Shown here one piece after another: positions 18,738-27,046 of a stretch of DNA of 35,439 nucleotides. This DNA comes from Spirochaeta sp. LUC14_002_19_P3 (lineage in GTDB: Bacteria > Spirochaetota > Spirochaetia > DSM-2461), in the NCBI GenBank assembly GCA_002084135.1, contig MUIB01000051.1, positions 1 through 35,439 on the forward strand, read 5' to 3'. The translations under genes were made by a program, and so were the position numbers. Within the stretch, counting starts at the first letter, position 1. Every line of letters begins with the position of its first letter. The notes under the pieces are model-generated. The model was not told the origin of the DNA. It searched no databases and saw nothing but the letters and a program-made list of their open reading frames with translations.

Positions 18738-18854
18738 TTGGCAGCAGATACCGGAGGGGTATTTGGCAGATAATACAAAACTGGTCAGCTTTTCCAGGAC
18801 GGGTGCCCTTGAATCAAAACCCTGTTCTGGGGTATTCCATCTGCCTGTAATACC
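18738..18854. promoter_or_regulatory. candidate operator cluster between divergent mtlA and thyX
   Basis: TTGGCAG direct repeats at 18738-18744 and 18763-18769 flanking ATACC-N5-GGTAT (18748-18762); second IR GGTATT(18831-18836)/AATACC(18849-18854). Confidence 0.35.
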
Positions 18855-18970
18855 TGGTTTGCGGAAAATTGTTTTATGCAGTTCATTGTTGCGGCACTGA
18901 ACCGGAAAAATGAGGTTGATGAAAAAAAGCTGTTGGAGTAGAATGATTAAATTGAAGGAAGTGAATCATC

Positions 18971-19807
18971 ATGGCCCATTGTACAGTCGAAGAAGCGGAT
19001 GCGATACTTGACAAGGAATTTCAGGTTCTCGACAAAGGCTTTGTCCGCCTGGTGGATTACATGGGCAGCGATGAGCGCATCGTGCAGGCGGCACGGGTGT
19101 CCTACGGTGAGGGCACAAAATCGTTCCGTGAAGATGCCGCTCTTATCGATTACCTTTTACGCAATGAGCATACCTCTCCTTTTGAACAGGTTGTATTAAC
19201 TTTCCACGCCAGAATGCCTATTTTCGTTGCCCGCCAGTGGGTGCGGCACCGAACCGCCCGGCTCAACGAAATTTCCGGACGCTACAGCGTTTTGAATGAC
19301 GACTTCTACCTTCCTGAATTAGAGGATATCTGCGCCCAAAGTGCGGACAATAAACAGGGCAGGGAGGAAAGCCCCCTCCCGCCCGATCAGGGGAAAGCGG
19401 TAAGAACCATTATTAAAGAAGCGTGTGAAGAATCCTGCAAGGCATACGAGCAGCTTTTGGGCCTTGATACCGCCCGGGAGCTGGCCCGCATGGTGCTTCC
19501 CCTGAATCTGTATACAGAATGGTATTGGCAGATCGATCTCCACAACTTGTTCCATTTTCTGCACTTACGGCTGGATGCCCATGCCCAGAGGGAAATTCGT
19601 GTCTATGCGGAAATAATGTATGATATGGCCAAAAAGGTCTGTCCCCGAGCCTGCCAATCCTTTGAGAAGCATATTTTTAAAGGAACCCGCTTCTCCGCCG
19701 CGGAACGGGCGGCCCTGAGCGGAATGGAAACAAAACATGGCCTAAGCGGCAAAGAAGCCCGGCGGCTTGAAGCGAAACTGGAAGAAGGCCGGAAACTTCG
19801 GGAATAG
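18971..19807 (+). CDS. thyX: FAD-dependent thymidylate synthase ThyX
   Basis: ThyX signature WVRHRTARLNEISGRYS plus EHTSPFEQVVLTFHARMPIFVARQW. Confidence 0.96.
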   Translation: MAHCTVEEADAILDKEFQVLDKGFVRLVDYMGSDERIVQAARVSYGEGTKSFREDAALIDYLLRNEHTSPFEQVVLTFHARMPIFVARQWVRHRTARLNEISGRYSVLNDDFYLPELEDICAQSADNKQGREESPLPPDQGKAVRTIIKEACEESCKAYEQLLGLDTARELARMVLPLNLYTEWYWQIDLHNLFHFLHLRLDAHAQREIRVYAEIMYDMAKKVCPRACQSFEKHIFKGTRFSAAERAALSGMETKHGLSGKEARRLEAKLEEGRKLRE

Positions 19808-19814
19808 CCTACCT

Positions 19815-20810
19815 CTAATAATCCAGCTCTTTCCCGTAAACAGGCTGCTTATCCGTGCCGTGCAGGGAATTTTCCACCCATACCACCATGGCATACATCC
19901 GCTTGTAAAACGCTGAATAAACATCCATCATTCTGGAAATAAAATCCATATTCGCCATGTTCACTGCGCAGAAGCCGTAAACAAGATAGCCCTCTTCCAC
20001 AGCAAAGATAAGAATATTCATGGCCAGATTATTCTTGTCGGCCACCTTAATCAGAGGCCGCAGCACCGAAACATTATTCACAAAAAACCCCAGGCTCTCA
20101 CCATCATAAACATACTGCGTTTCATAAAAACCGCTGCCCAACACCACTTCTTTCATATACATAAAAATCCTGTCGTGCATGGGAATGCTGTCTACAATCT
20201 CGTCTTCCAGACGCCTGCGGTTCTGTACATCCTGAATCCGGTAAACTTTATCGAACAGCGGCACAACTGCCTTTTTTTTGTCCGACTGATATGTTACTTC
20301 AGTAATTTTGCTTACCCGGCGGGTAATGTTATAGAGATTCAAATCAATATCATGAACGCCTTTCGGATAGGGAATAAGGTACAAGCCCTCGGACAAAACA
20401 TTCGGCTCCAGGCGCTGATACTGCCGCTTGATACTCTCCAGCGAAGAGTGATTCGGAGCCAGAGCCATACCAATATGCTTCCGATCGTAGCGCAGCACCG
20501 TCCCCTCGGATTTGAGCTTCTCCACGGTTTCAGCCGGGATATTCGAGAGGAGATTCCCCAGGTTAAGCTGCCGGGCGCCAAGCGGCGATGCCAGCAGACC
20601 GAGAAAGGGGAGTCCAAACCATAGAAATTGCCTAAGGGTACCTCTAAAAAACAGCTTTAGGAAATTGACGAAGAAATTTTTTGTCGATACAAGGCGGCAA
20701 AAGCGGAGCGTAGCCGGGCTACGTGAGCATTTTGACAACACAGTAACGGCGGAAAAGTTCGAGTCAAGAACTAAATGGGGGGTTTTAGAGGTGCCTCTAA
20801 GTTTTATCAT
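19815..20810 (-). CDS. secreted hypothetical protein; signal-peptide region interrupted in frame by MITE copy B
   Basis: 331-aa ORF; removing the 55-codon insert restores MIKLRQFLWFGLPFLGLLASPLGARQ, a good Sec signal peptide, followed by LNLGNLLSNIPAETVEKLKSEGTVLRYDRKHIGMALAP... Confidence 0.8.
   Translation of the reverse strand: MIKLRGTSKTPHLVLDSNFSAVTVLSKCSRSPATLRFCRLVSTKNFFVNFLKLFFRGTLRQFLWFGLPFLGLLASPLGARQLNLGNLLSNIPAETVEKLKSEGTVLRYDRKHIGMALAPNHSSLESIKRQYQRLEPNVLSEGLYLIPYPKGVHDIDLNLYNITRRVSKITEVTYQSDKKKAVVPLFDKVYRIQDVQNRRRLEDEIVDSIPMHDRIFMYMKEVVLGSGFYETQYVYDGESLGFFVNNVSVLRPLIKVADKNNLAMNILIFAVEEGYLVYGFCAVNMANMDFISRMMDVYSAFYKRMYAMVVWVENSLHGTDKQPVYGKELDY
20636..20796 (-). mobile_element. 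MITE-like element, full copy B (about 161 bp), inside CDS 19815-20810
   Basis: Nearly identical to the inverse of copy A; ends GGGTACCTCTAAAAAAC and TTTTAGAGGTGCC(T); CTAA present at both junctions (20632-20635, 20797-20800). Confidence 0.88.
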
Positions 20811-20876
20811 ATTTCATTCATAGCATATTACGCAGATTGTTCCAATCACGGTTTCCCTAAATCAGCAGCCTGAAAC

Positions 20877-21698
20877 TTACTTTGCCTTTAGTCCCAGAAT
20901 CTCACGGGCTTCCGCCGGAGAAGCAATCTCGCGGCCCAATTCCCCGGCGATGCGCAGCACCCGTTCAACGAGAGTCCTGTTGGTGGCGGGAACACCTTTC
21001 CTGAGAGAGAGAGTGTCTTCCAGGCCAGTGCGGACATGGCCGCCAAGGAGAATGCCGGCGGTAAGCATGGGAACCTGAGCACTGCCAATACCGCAGACTG
21101 TCCAGGTGGAACCGGGCGGAATGATTTCGCTCATAAAGAGCAGGTTTTTTATAGAACCGGCGATGGAGCCTGGAACATTCATTACCATGTTGAAGTGCAG
21201 GGGGCTTTTGAGAATACCTTTTTTCAGCAGGTAAGAGGTGTTGGTTATCATTGCGCTGTCGAAGGCTTCAATTTCCGGCTTAATGCCGTTGGCGTACATT
21301 TTTTCCGCCAGCGCGGCAATGAGCCGGGGGGAATTGGCGTTAACGGAATCAGGAAAATTAGAGGAGCCCGCCGACAGGCTGGCCATTTCAAAGGGCAAGT
21401 CCAGCATTTGGCCGCGGCATTCGGGAGTGTTTTCCCCGCCGCGGGCCCCGGTGGAGCATTGGGTTATAACATTGAGACTGCGGCGCTGTATTTCATTCAG
21501 TATGGCCTCGAAACAGGCGCGGGAATGGGTAGGCTCTCCGTTTTCATCGCGGGCATGGAGGTGGGCAATGGATACGCCCTGCTCCATACCCTCCTCTATT
21601 TGATCGGCTATTTCTTCAGGAGTCATGGGGGTGGACTCGTTGAGAGCCTTTGTGGGGACATTGCCAGTAAGGGCAAGGGTAATGATGAGCTTTTCCAT
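20877..21698 (-). CDS. BKACE family beta-keto acid cleavage enzyme (3-keto-5-aminohexanoate cleavage enzyme-like)
   Basis: MEKLIITLALTGNVPTKALNESTPMTPEEIADQIEEGMEQGVSIAHLHARDENGEPTH...PEIEAFDSAMI; HxH metal motif retained. Confidence 0.88.
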   Translation of the reverse strand: MEKLIITLALTGNVPTKALNESTPMTPEEIADQIEEGMEQGVSIAHLHARDENGEPTHSRACFEAILNEIQRRSLNVITQCSTGARGGENTPECRGQMLDLPFEMASLSAGSSNFPDSVNANSPRLIAALAEKMYANGIKPEIEAFDSAMITNTSYLLKKGILKSPLHFNMVMNVPGSIAGSIKNLLFMSEIIPPGSTWTVCGIGSAQVPMLTAGILLGGHVRTGLEDTLSLRKGVPATNRTLVERVLRIAGELGREIASPAEAREILGLKAK

Positions 21699-21699
21699 C

Positions 21700-23058
21700 T
21701 TATTGATGAACCAGTTCCTGAGCGCAGAGCTGAAGGGCGCGCTCCATCCGCTCATAGAGCAAATCGATTTCTTCGCGGGTAATGGACAGAGGAGGGGAGA
21801 GAAGAAAATGATCTCCCTCCGTGCCGTTTACGGTGCCGCCGCCGGGGTAGAGCACAATGCCCTGCTCCAGAGCTGTTTCCGTAAGCCGGTTCGCGGCCTT
21901 AAGTGCGGCGGGAAAGGGTTGTTTGCTTTTCTGATCTTTTACCAGCTCCACACCCAGCAGCAGTCCTTTTCCGCGGACATCGCCAACGATGGGAATGTCC
22001 AGCAGATTCTGCATTCGTTTCAGAAGGTATTCCCCCTGCATATTGGCGTTGGATACATAGCCCTCCCGCTCAATTATTTCCAGTACCTTGAGGGATATTC
22101 CGCAGGAAAGAGGATTCCCGGCATAGGTGTGGCCATGAGCCAGGCGGCCTGAGCCGTTTATCATAATGGCATTGAAAACCGTATCGGAGGCGATGGCGGC
22201 ACCCATGGGGGTGTAGCCGCTGGACATACCTTTAGCGACGGTAAGAATATCGGCCTGTACACCATAATGATCGGAACCGAAGTTTTTTCCGGTGCGGCCA
22301 AAACCGGCCATGACTTCGTCGATGATGAGCAGGATGTCATACTTGTCGCAGATGGCGCGCACCATATCGAAATAGATTTTTTCGGGATGAATGCCGGGAG
22401 CGGCGGCACCTACAACGGGTTCGCTGATAAAGGCGGCAATGTTTTCCGCTCCGTGCTTAAGAATTGCCGCCTCCAGCTCCCCGGCGGCTTTAATGCTGGT
22501 ATCTTCCAAACTTTTGCAGTTCCAGGGATTGCGGTAGTGATAGAATTGATTGATATGGGGAAAATCCAGCAACAGGGGGCCGTAGAGCCGCCGCCGACCT
22601 TCCATGCCGGTCATGGAAAGGGCACCAATGGTGTTGCCGTGAAAGGAATGATACTTGGTAATAACCTTATGCTTCCGGGTGTTAAGGCCATCGCGTTCGA
22701 CATAGTACTGACGGGCCATTTTAAGGGCGGCCTCCGTGGCTTCGGAGCCGCCGGACACGAAGAAGACATGGTTAAGACTTCCGGGGGTCCATTGAGCGGT
22801 TTTTTCCGCGCAGGCTTCAATGGGCTGTGCCGTCCACCGGGAGAGATGGATGTAGGCAAGGCATGCCATTTGCTCTTTGGCATAGGCGGCAACTTCTTTA
22901 TTGCCGTGTCCGATATTGGCAACAGCCGCCCCGGCACAGGCATCTATGAAGGGGCGGCCTTTGTCATCGAAGAGGTAGATTCCCTCTCCGCGGATTATTT
23001 TTGGATAGCTCCAATTCTGATCGCGGTAAAAAACATCATTATTGGGAGCCTTACCCAT
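21700..23058 (-). CDS. class III (PLP-dependent) aminotransferase
   Basis: FIDACAGAAVANIGHGNKEVA, FVSGGSEATEAALKMARQY, KYHSFHGNTIGALSMTG, LLIIDEVMAGFGRTG, TVAKGMSSGYTPMGA. Confidence 0.93.
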   Translation of the reverse strand: MGKAPNNDVFYRDQNWSYPKIIRGEGIYLFDDKGRPFIDACAGAAVANIGHGNKEVAAYAKEQMACLAYIHLSRWTAQPIEACAEKTAQWTPGSLNHVFFVSGGSEATEAALKMARQYYVERDGLNTRKHKVITKYHSFHGNTIGALSMTGMEGRRRLYGPLLLDFPHINQFYHYRNPWNCKSLEDTSIKAAGELEAAILKHGAENIAAFISEPVVGAAAPGIHPEKIYFDMVRAICDKYDILLIIDEVMAGFGRTGKNFGSDHYGVQADILTVAKGMSSGYTPMGAAIASDTVFNAIMINGSGRLAHGHTYAGNPLSCGISLKVLEIIEREGYVSNANMQGEYLLKRMQNLLDIPIVGDVRGKGLLLGVELVKDQKSKQPFPAALKAANRLTETALEQGIVLYPGGGTVNGTEGDHFLLSPPLSITREEIDLLYERMERALQLCAQELVHQ

Positions 23059-23067
23059 ACCTCGCAG

Positions 23068-23766
23068 CTACTGCCTTGTACTTAGTCTTTCACCTGTATA
23101 GGGACTGTACATGTACTCAGGGCTGAATTTATTGCCTAGAGAGTCAGTCTTGAAGGTATCGTTTCCACTGCTACCGAATTCCATTATTTCACCCGTATAA
23201 GGGCTGTAGATGTAGTCCGGATTGAACTTATGGCCGAGAGCATCCACTTTATAACTTCCTGTGTTGGGCCCAAATTCAACAGTCGAAATGGATTTGCTCC
23301 AAATACGATTGCTAACAAGTTCGTGGTTGATAGGATCGTACTTTTTGTAAACGACGTACTGCTCATCACGCTGAAACAAACTATCGGGATTGGCAATAAT
23401 CATATATTCCAGCTCGAATTTATTCACATCCTCTTTTGCAGTCGGCATGTCGCCGTTCTCAGCAGCCGCCTTTCCAAGTTCGTTTCTCAAAACAACCTTG
23501 GCTTCAATCCACCATTCCTCCTCGGTGTCCCACTTTATAATCTCCAGTCGTTTGATGGTGTTAATTGCAAGGTTACTCTTGATTCTCTCCCCATCGTCCA
23601 GAATGACCGTAACATTCCACTTCCGGCCAAAATTGGCCAGAATCTCATCGGCCTGAATAACTTGGGAATTCGTTGTGTAAATTACTCCCTTGCCTTTCTC
23701 ATCCAGCCCCCAAACGCTCATCGCGATAATAAATGTAAACACCATAGCAATTAAAATTCGTCTCAT
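23068..23766 (-). CDS. secreted hypothetical protein with two C-terminal LGxKFxPxYxYSPYTGE repeats
   Basis: Signal peptide MRRILIAMVFTFIIAMSVWG; AGGAGG SD; YKVDALGHKFNPDYIYSPYTGEIM and FKTDSLGNKFSPEYMYSPYTGERL; stop 9 bp before the aminotransferase start. Confidence 0.75.
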   Translation of the reverse strand: MRRILIAMVFTFIIAMSVWGLDEKGKGVIYTTNSQVIQADEILANFGRKWNVTVILDDGERIKSNLAINTIKRLEIIKWDTEEEWWIEAKVVLRNELGKAAAENGDMPTAKEDVNKFELEYMIIANPDSLFQRDEQYVVYKKYDPINHELVSNRIWSKSISTVEFGPNTGSYKVDALGHKFNPDYIYSPYTGEIMEFGSSGNDTFKTDSLGNKFSPEYMYSPYTGERLSTRQ

Positions 23767-23922
23767 AAAAAATTCCTCCTGTGAGAATACATTGTTAATA
23801 CCGTAACATACCATATATCGGCTGAAAAGTTCAATAACTTTTATTCTTTTTTTTCAAGTTTGGAAATAAAATGCCGATATGAGCCAAAAACAATGTGCCG
23901 ACAGCATAGGAAGTATGCCATT

Positions 23923-24198
23923 ATGCAGATAATCAATGTCAGGGTAATCCCAAAGGCTAAAATTCAGACAGTAAAAAAGGAACTCCATGAGGATGGGATA
24001 CTCTACCGTGTCTATGTTACGGCCCCTGCTCAGGATGGCAGAGCCAACAAGGCGGCAATAGAACTGCTGGCACACGAGATGGGTGTTGCCAAGTCAAAAA
24101 TATCCATTATAAGCGGGCAGCATTCACGCAGCAAGAAAATACGCATCGATCCCTGGAAAACAAAAATATCCCCTCCGTCTACTAGACGATACGGCTGA
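23923..24198 (+). CDS. DUF167 (YggU-like) family protein
   Basis: MQIINVRVIPKAKIQTVKKELHEDGILYRVYVTAPAQDGRANKAAIELLAHEMGVAKSKISIISGQHSRSKKIRI. Confidence 0.9.
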   Translation: MQIINVRVIPKAKIQTVKKELHEDGILYRVYVTAPAQDGRANKAAIELLAHEMGVAKSKISIISGQHSRSKKIRIDPWKTKISPPSTRRYG

Positions 24199-24199
24199 A

Positions 24200-26923
24200 T
24201 TGTCGGAAAATGCAGCCATGGTACAAAAAGAAACAGTAAGCATTCTCCCTGGCCGATTTCAGCATCTGCCTTATAATTCTGTTCATGAGGCCGTGAAAGG
24301 CAAACCTTCCGCAAGAATTATCGCAGACGATATAGTCTGGACATGCAAAAAGACCGATGGGAAGTCGGATGCCAAGTCTGCTGAAGACTCAAAGAACAGC
24401 TGGAGCTTCCAATTCAAGGTGCTTGAGGATCATCTTGACGACGGCCCGGTTATCCTGCGATTTGACAATTTACCCAGTGCCATGGATATTTCAGTCAACA
24501 GCAGTGAAATCGGTTGCTTCCCCGCTGACTTTGTTCCCGTAGAGCTGAACATTAAGCCCTTCCTGAAAACCGGAGGCAATGAAATTATCCTGAACGAAAT
24601 CCCGGCTTCTGGAAAATCCGGGGAACAGACGGAGCCGCTACACCTGCCGACAAAGCTGATTGTCTTTCCCCCTGGAGGATTTTTGGACATTTCCATATCA
24701 TGTCAATTCGATGGTACCTGCCTGGATGCCCAGCTTAAAGTACGGTGTATTCTGGATGGCGGGACAGCCGTGGAGGGTGAAAAACGGACGCTGTGCTGGT
24801 ATTTGTACGAGCCGGGCTCACCGGATATATACGCCTCCAGCGATCCGGTTTCGGTAACTTTTGACGGACAACACAATCCCTCAATTTCCATGAACGGCTG
24901 GATACATGAACCCAGGCACTGGACTGCTGAATCCCCATTTCTCTATAACATTATAATAGAAATGATCGACGACATAGGCGTTGTTAAGGATGTGCGCTCC
25001 ATGGCATGGGGGTTCCGCCAGTTTACCCTCCTCAACGGCCTTGAAGGTGGAATGCTTATGCTTAATAACGAGCCTGCCACCCTCCTCGGTTGCAGACAGC
25101 CCGCCCCCCCGCGGGAGATGAGCCTTAAAGAGCTGGAAACCGGTCTTCTGCTTATGAAGCGGCTGAATATGAACACCCTGCAATGCTCCCATCAGCCCTT
25201 TTCCGAAGCCCTTTATCAGATTGCCGACCGGATTGGCCTGTATATCTTTGAGGAAATTACCGCCGATGGCGGGGATGAAAGCACCGTTATGGAATACCTG
25301 AAAACAGTGATAAGAAGCCGCCGTACCCATCCATCTATTGTCGGCTGGATTATCAGAACCTCACCGCATACGGAGAAGCACCTGAAAGCACTCAAAAAAT
25401 CAAGCCTGGACAGCAGCCGTCTTCTTTGTATTCCAGGCAGTACCAACGCCGAGGCTTCAGATTTTTTCTTTTATCCGCCGTTGAATACCGATTTGGCGGT
25501 GCAACCGCAGAATACGCAGAAAATCGCCCCGCCAAAGTATCAGGACAAACCGGTAATTTTAAGAGCACCCGCCAACTCCCTGAGAAGTCATTTCAGCCCC
25601 TACACGGAACTCGCAAGAACTCAGAAAAACATTGCCGGAACAATCATTGAAAATCTTTATGCGGAAAACCTTTCCTTTGCCGGAGCCATGCTTACCCCCC
25701 AGCACAGACTCACTCCCGATGCGGCCGAAATTCAGGTTCAATTCTGTCCCGTTTCCATCGCCGCCATCGATTTGGAATACGGCAAAATCGCGTTAAGCAA
25801 TCATTTAACATTTAATCGGCTGTTCGACTATGAAATATACTGGCGGCTCCAGCGTAAAGGGGAAACAGCCGCCTCCGGCATGATATATCAGCCCGATACA
25901 GGCCCCGGTGAAAGCCGCCTTACTCATCTATTCAGAGACCTGAAAGCCTTTCCCGGCCGCGGAGAGGGTTTTCTAACCTTTATTGTGCGGGTAAAGGAAG
26001 AAAACACATGGGCAAAGGCCAGCCAGTCGGTGGGCAGAATGCAAATTCCAGTTCCAGAGAACTTAAAACCTTATCAGATATATAAGACTATCAGCGAACG
26101 GCCTTCAGAAGTGGCGGCCCCTCCCCCGGTGGAAAGTGTTCAGGAAGAGCCGCCGCACATTCCCTGGTCGCACAAGATTAGCGGTAGCGAGTTGCTGGCG
26201 GTAAGAGGTAAAATCGGCCTGCGCTTCAGCCTGAACACGGGCCTGCTGGAAGCCATGTACCTGGATTGGAGAAATTTTTTCACGCACGGATTTGCCCTGT
26301 GCGGCGATAATTTAGCAAAAGAGACTATACCGATTGCGTCAAGTAGCCATAAATTAAAAAACCATCCCGACAATCTGGAACTGCTGTTCAAGCTGAAAAG
26401 CCCGGAATTAACAGGCACAGCCGAATTCAGGGTAAATTTATACACCGACGGCCGCATTGCCGTTTTCCTGAAAGCCGCACCCGTTTCTTCCCGGCGGCTT
26501 ATCCTGTGTTTTGGCCTTCCATCCGAATACAAGCAGCTCATCTGGTATGGCTGCGGTCCCCACCGCGTGTATTCCAGCAGCCTTATGAGCGCCTCAGTCG
26601 GACTCCATACCTCAACCGTAGATGAACCGCTTCCCGAAAATCAGTCGTATGAAAACATACCCGCCTATGCGGGAGTGCGCTGGCTGGAACTGGGCGACGG
26701 CGGACATGCCGTCCGCATAAGCAGCCCGGAGACACCGATAAAAGGACGCATGAAAACCAAACAGCTTCCCCTCAGCTTCAACTGCTTCAAAGCCCAATTC
26801 CCCAACACCGGAGACTCAGCAGAAGGAGAAAATCATCCTCAGGAATACATTCAGGCTGTTTTGTACGGCAATGAATTATCCGGCAGCACCCAGGAACTGA
26901 AGTTTATTCTCTTGCCTGTATGA
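24200..26923 (+). CDS. LacZ-like glycoside hydrolase family 2 protein, probably catalytically inactive
   Basis: 907 aa; LacZ-like layout (PRHWTAESPFLYNIIIEM, GFRQFTLLNG, LLLMKRLNMNTLQCSHQPFSEALYQIADRIGLYIFEE, HPSIVGWI) but catalytic motifs are replaced; TTG start at 24200 or ATG at 24218. Confidence 0.75.
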   Translation: MSENAAMVQKETVSILPGRFQHLPYNSVHEAVKGKPSARIIADDIVWTCKKTDGKSDAKSAEDSKNSWSFQFKVLEDHLDDGPVILRFDNLPSAMDISVNSSEIGCFPADFVPVELNIKPFLKTGGNEIILNEIPASGKSGEQTEPLHLPTKLIVFPPGGFLDISISCQFDGTCLDAQLKVRCILDGGTAVEGEKRTLCWYLYEPGSPDIYASSDPVSVTFDGQHNPSISMNGWIHEPRHWTAESPFLYNIIIEMIDDIGVVKDVRSMAWGFRQFTLLNGLEGGMLMLNNEPATLLGCRQPAPPREMSLKELETGLLLMKRLNMNTLQCSHQPFSEALYQIADRIGLYIFEEITADGGDESTVMEYLKTVIRSRRTHPSIVGWIIRTSPHTEKHLKALKKSSLDSSRLLCIPGSTNAEASDFFFYPPLNTDLAVQPQNTQKIAPPKYQDKPVILRAPANSLRSHFSPYTELARTQKNIAGTIIENLYAENLSFAGAMLTPQHRLTPDAAEIQVQFCPVSIAAIDLEYGKIALSNHLTFNRLFDYEIYWRLQRKGETAASGMIYQPDTGPGESRLTHLFRDLKAFPGRGEGFLTFIVRVKEENTWAKASQSVGRMQIPVPENLKPYQIYKTISERPSEVAAPPPVESVQEEPPHIPWSHKISGSELLAVRGKIGLRFSLNTGLLEAMYLDWRNFFTHGFALCGDNLAKETIPIASSSHKLKNHPDNLELLFKLKSPELTGTAEFRVNLYTDGRIAVFLKAAPVSSRRLILCFGLPSEYKQLIWYGCGPHRVYSSSLMSASVGLHTSTVDEPLPENQSYENIPAYAGVRWLELGDGGHAVRISSPETPIKGRMKTKQLPLSFNCFKAQFPNTGDSAEGENHPQEYIQAVLYGNELSGSTQELKFILLPV

Positions 26924-27046
26924 AAAGGGCAATTAAAACTTTTTACCAGGCGGGCACTTTTATAATAAGCTAATGGAACCATACCAAGAGGGATGTTTCC
27001 GCTTTCTGCTGTAATACGACACCCCGGTGGCAGAACAAGCTTCAGC

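Noticed and set aside
21036-21782. 248-aa and nearby long ORFs antisense to the BKACE/aminotransferase genes (also 22267-23085)
   Set aside because: Opposite-strand shadow ORFs of conserved enzymes; composition is not protein-like.
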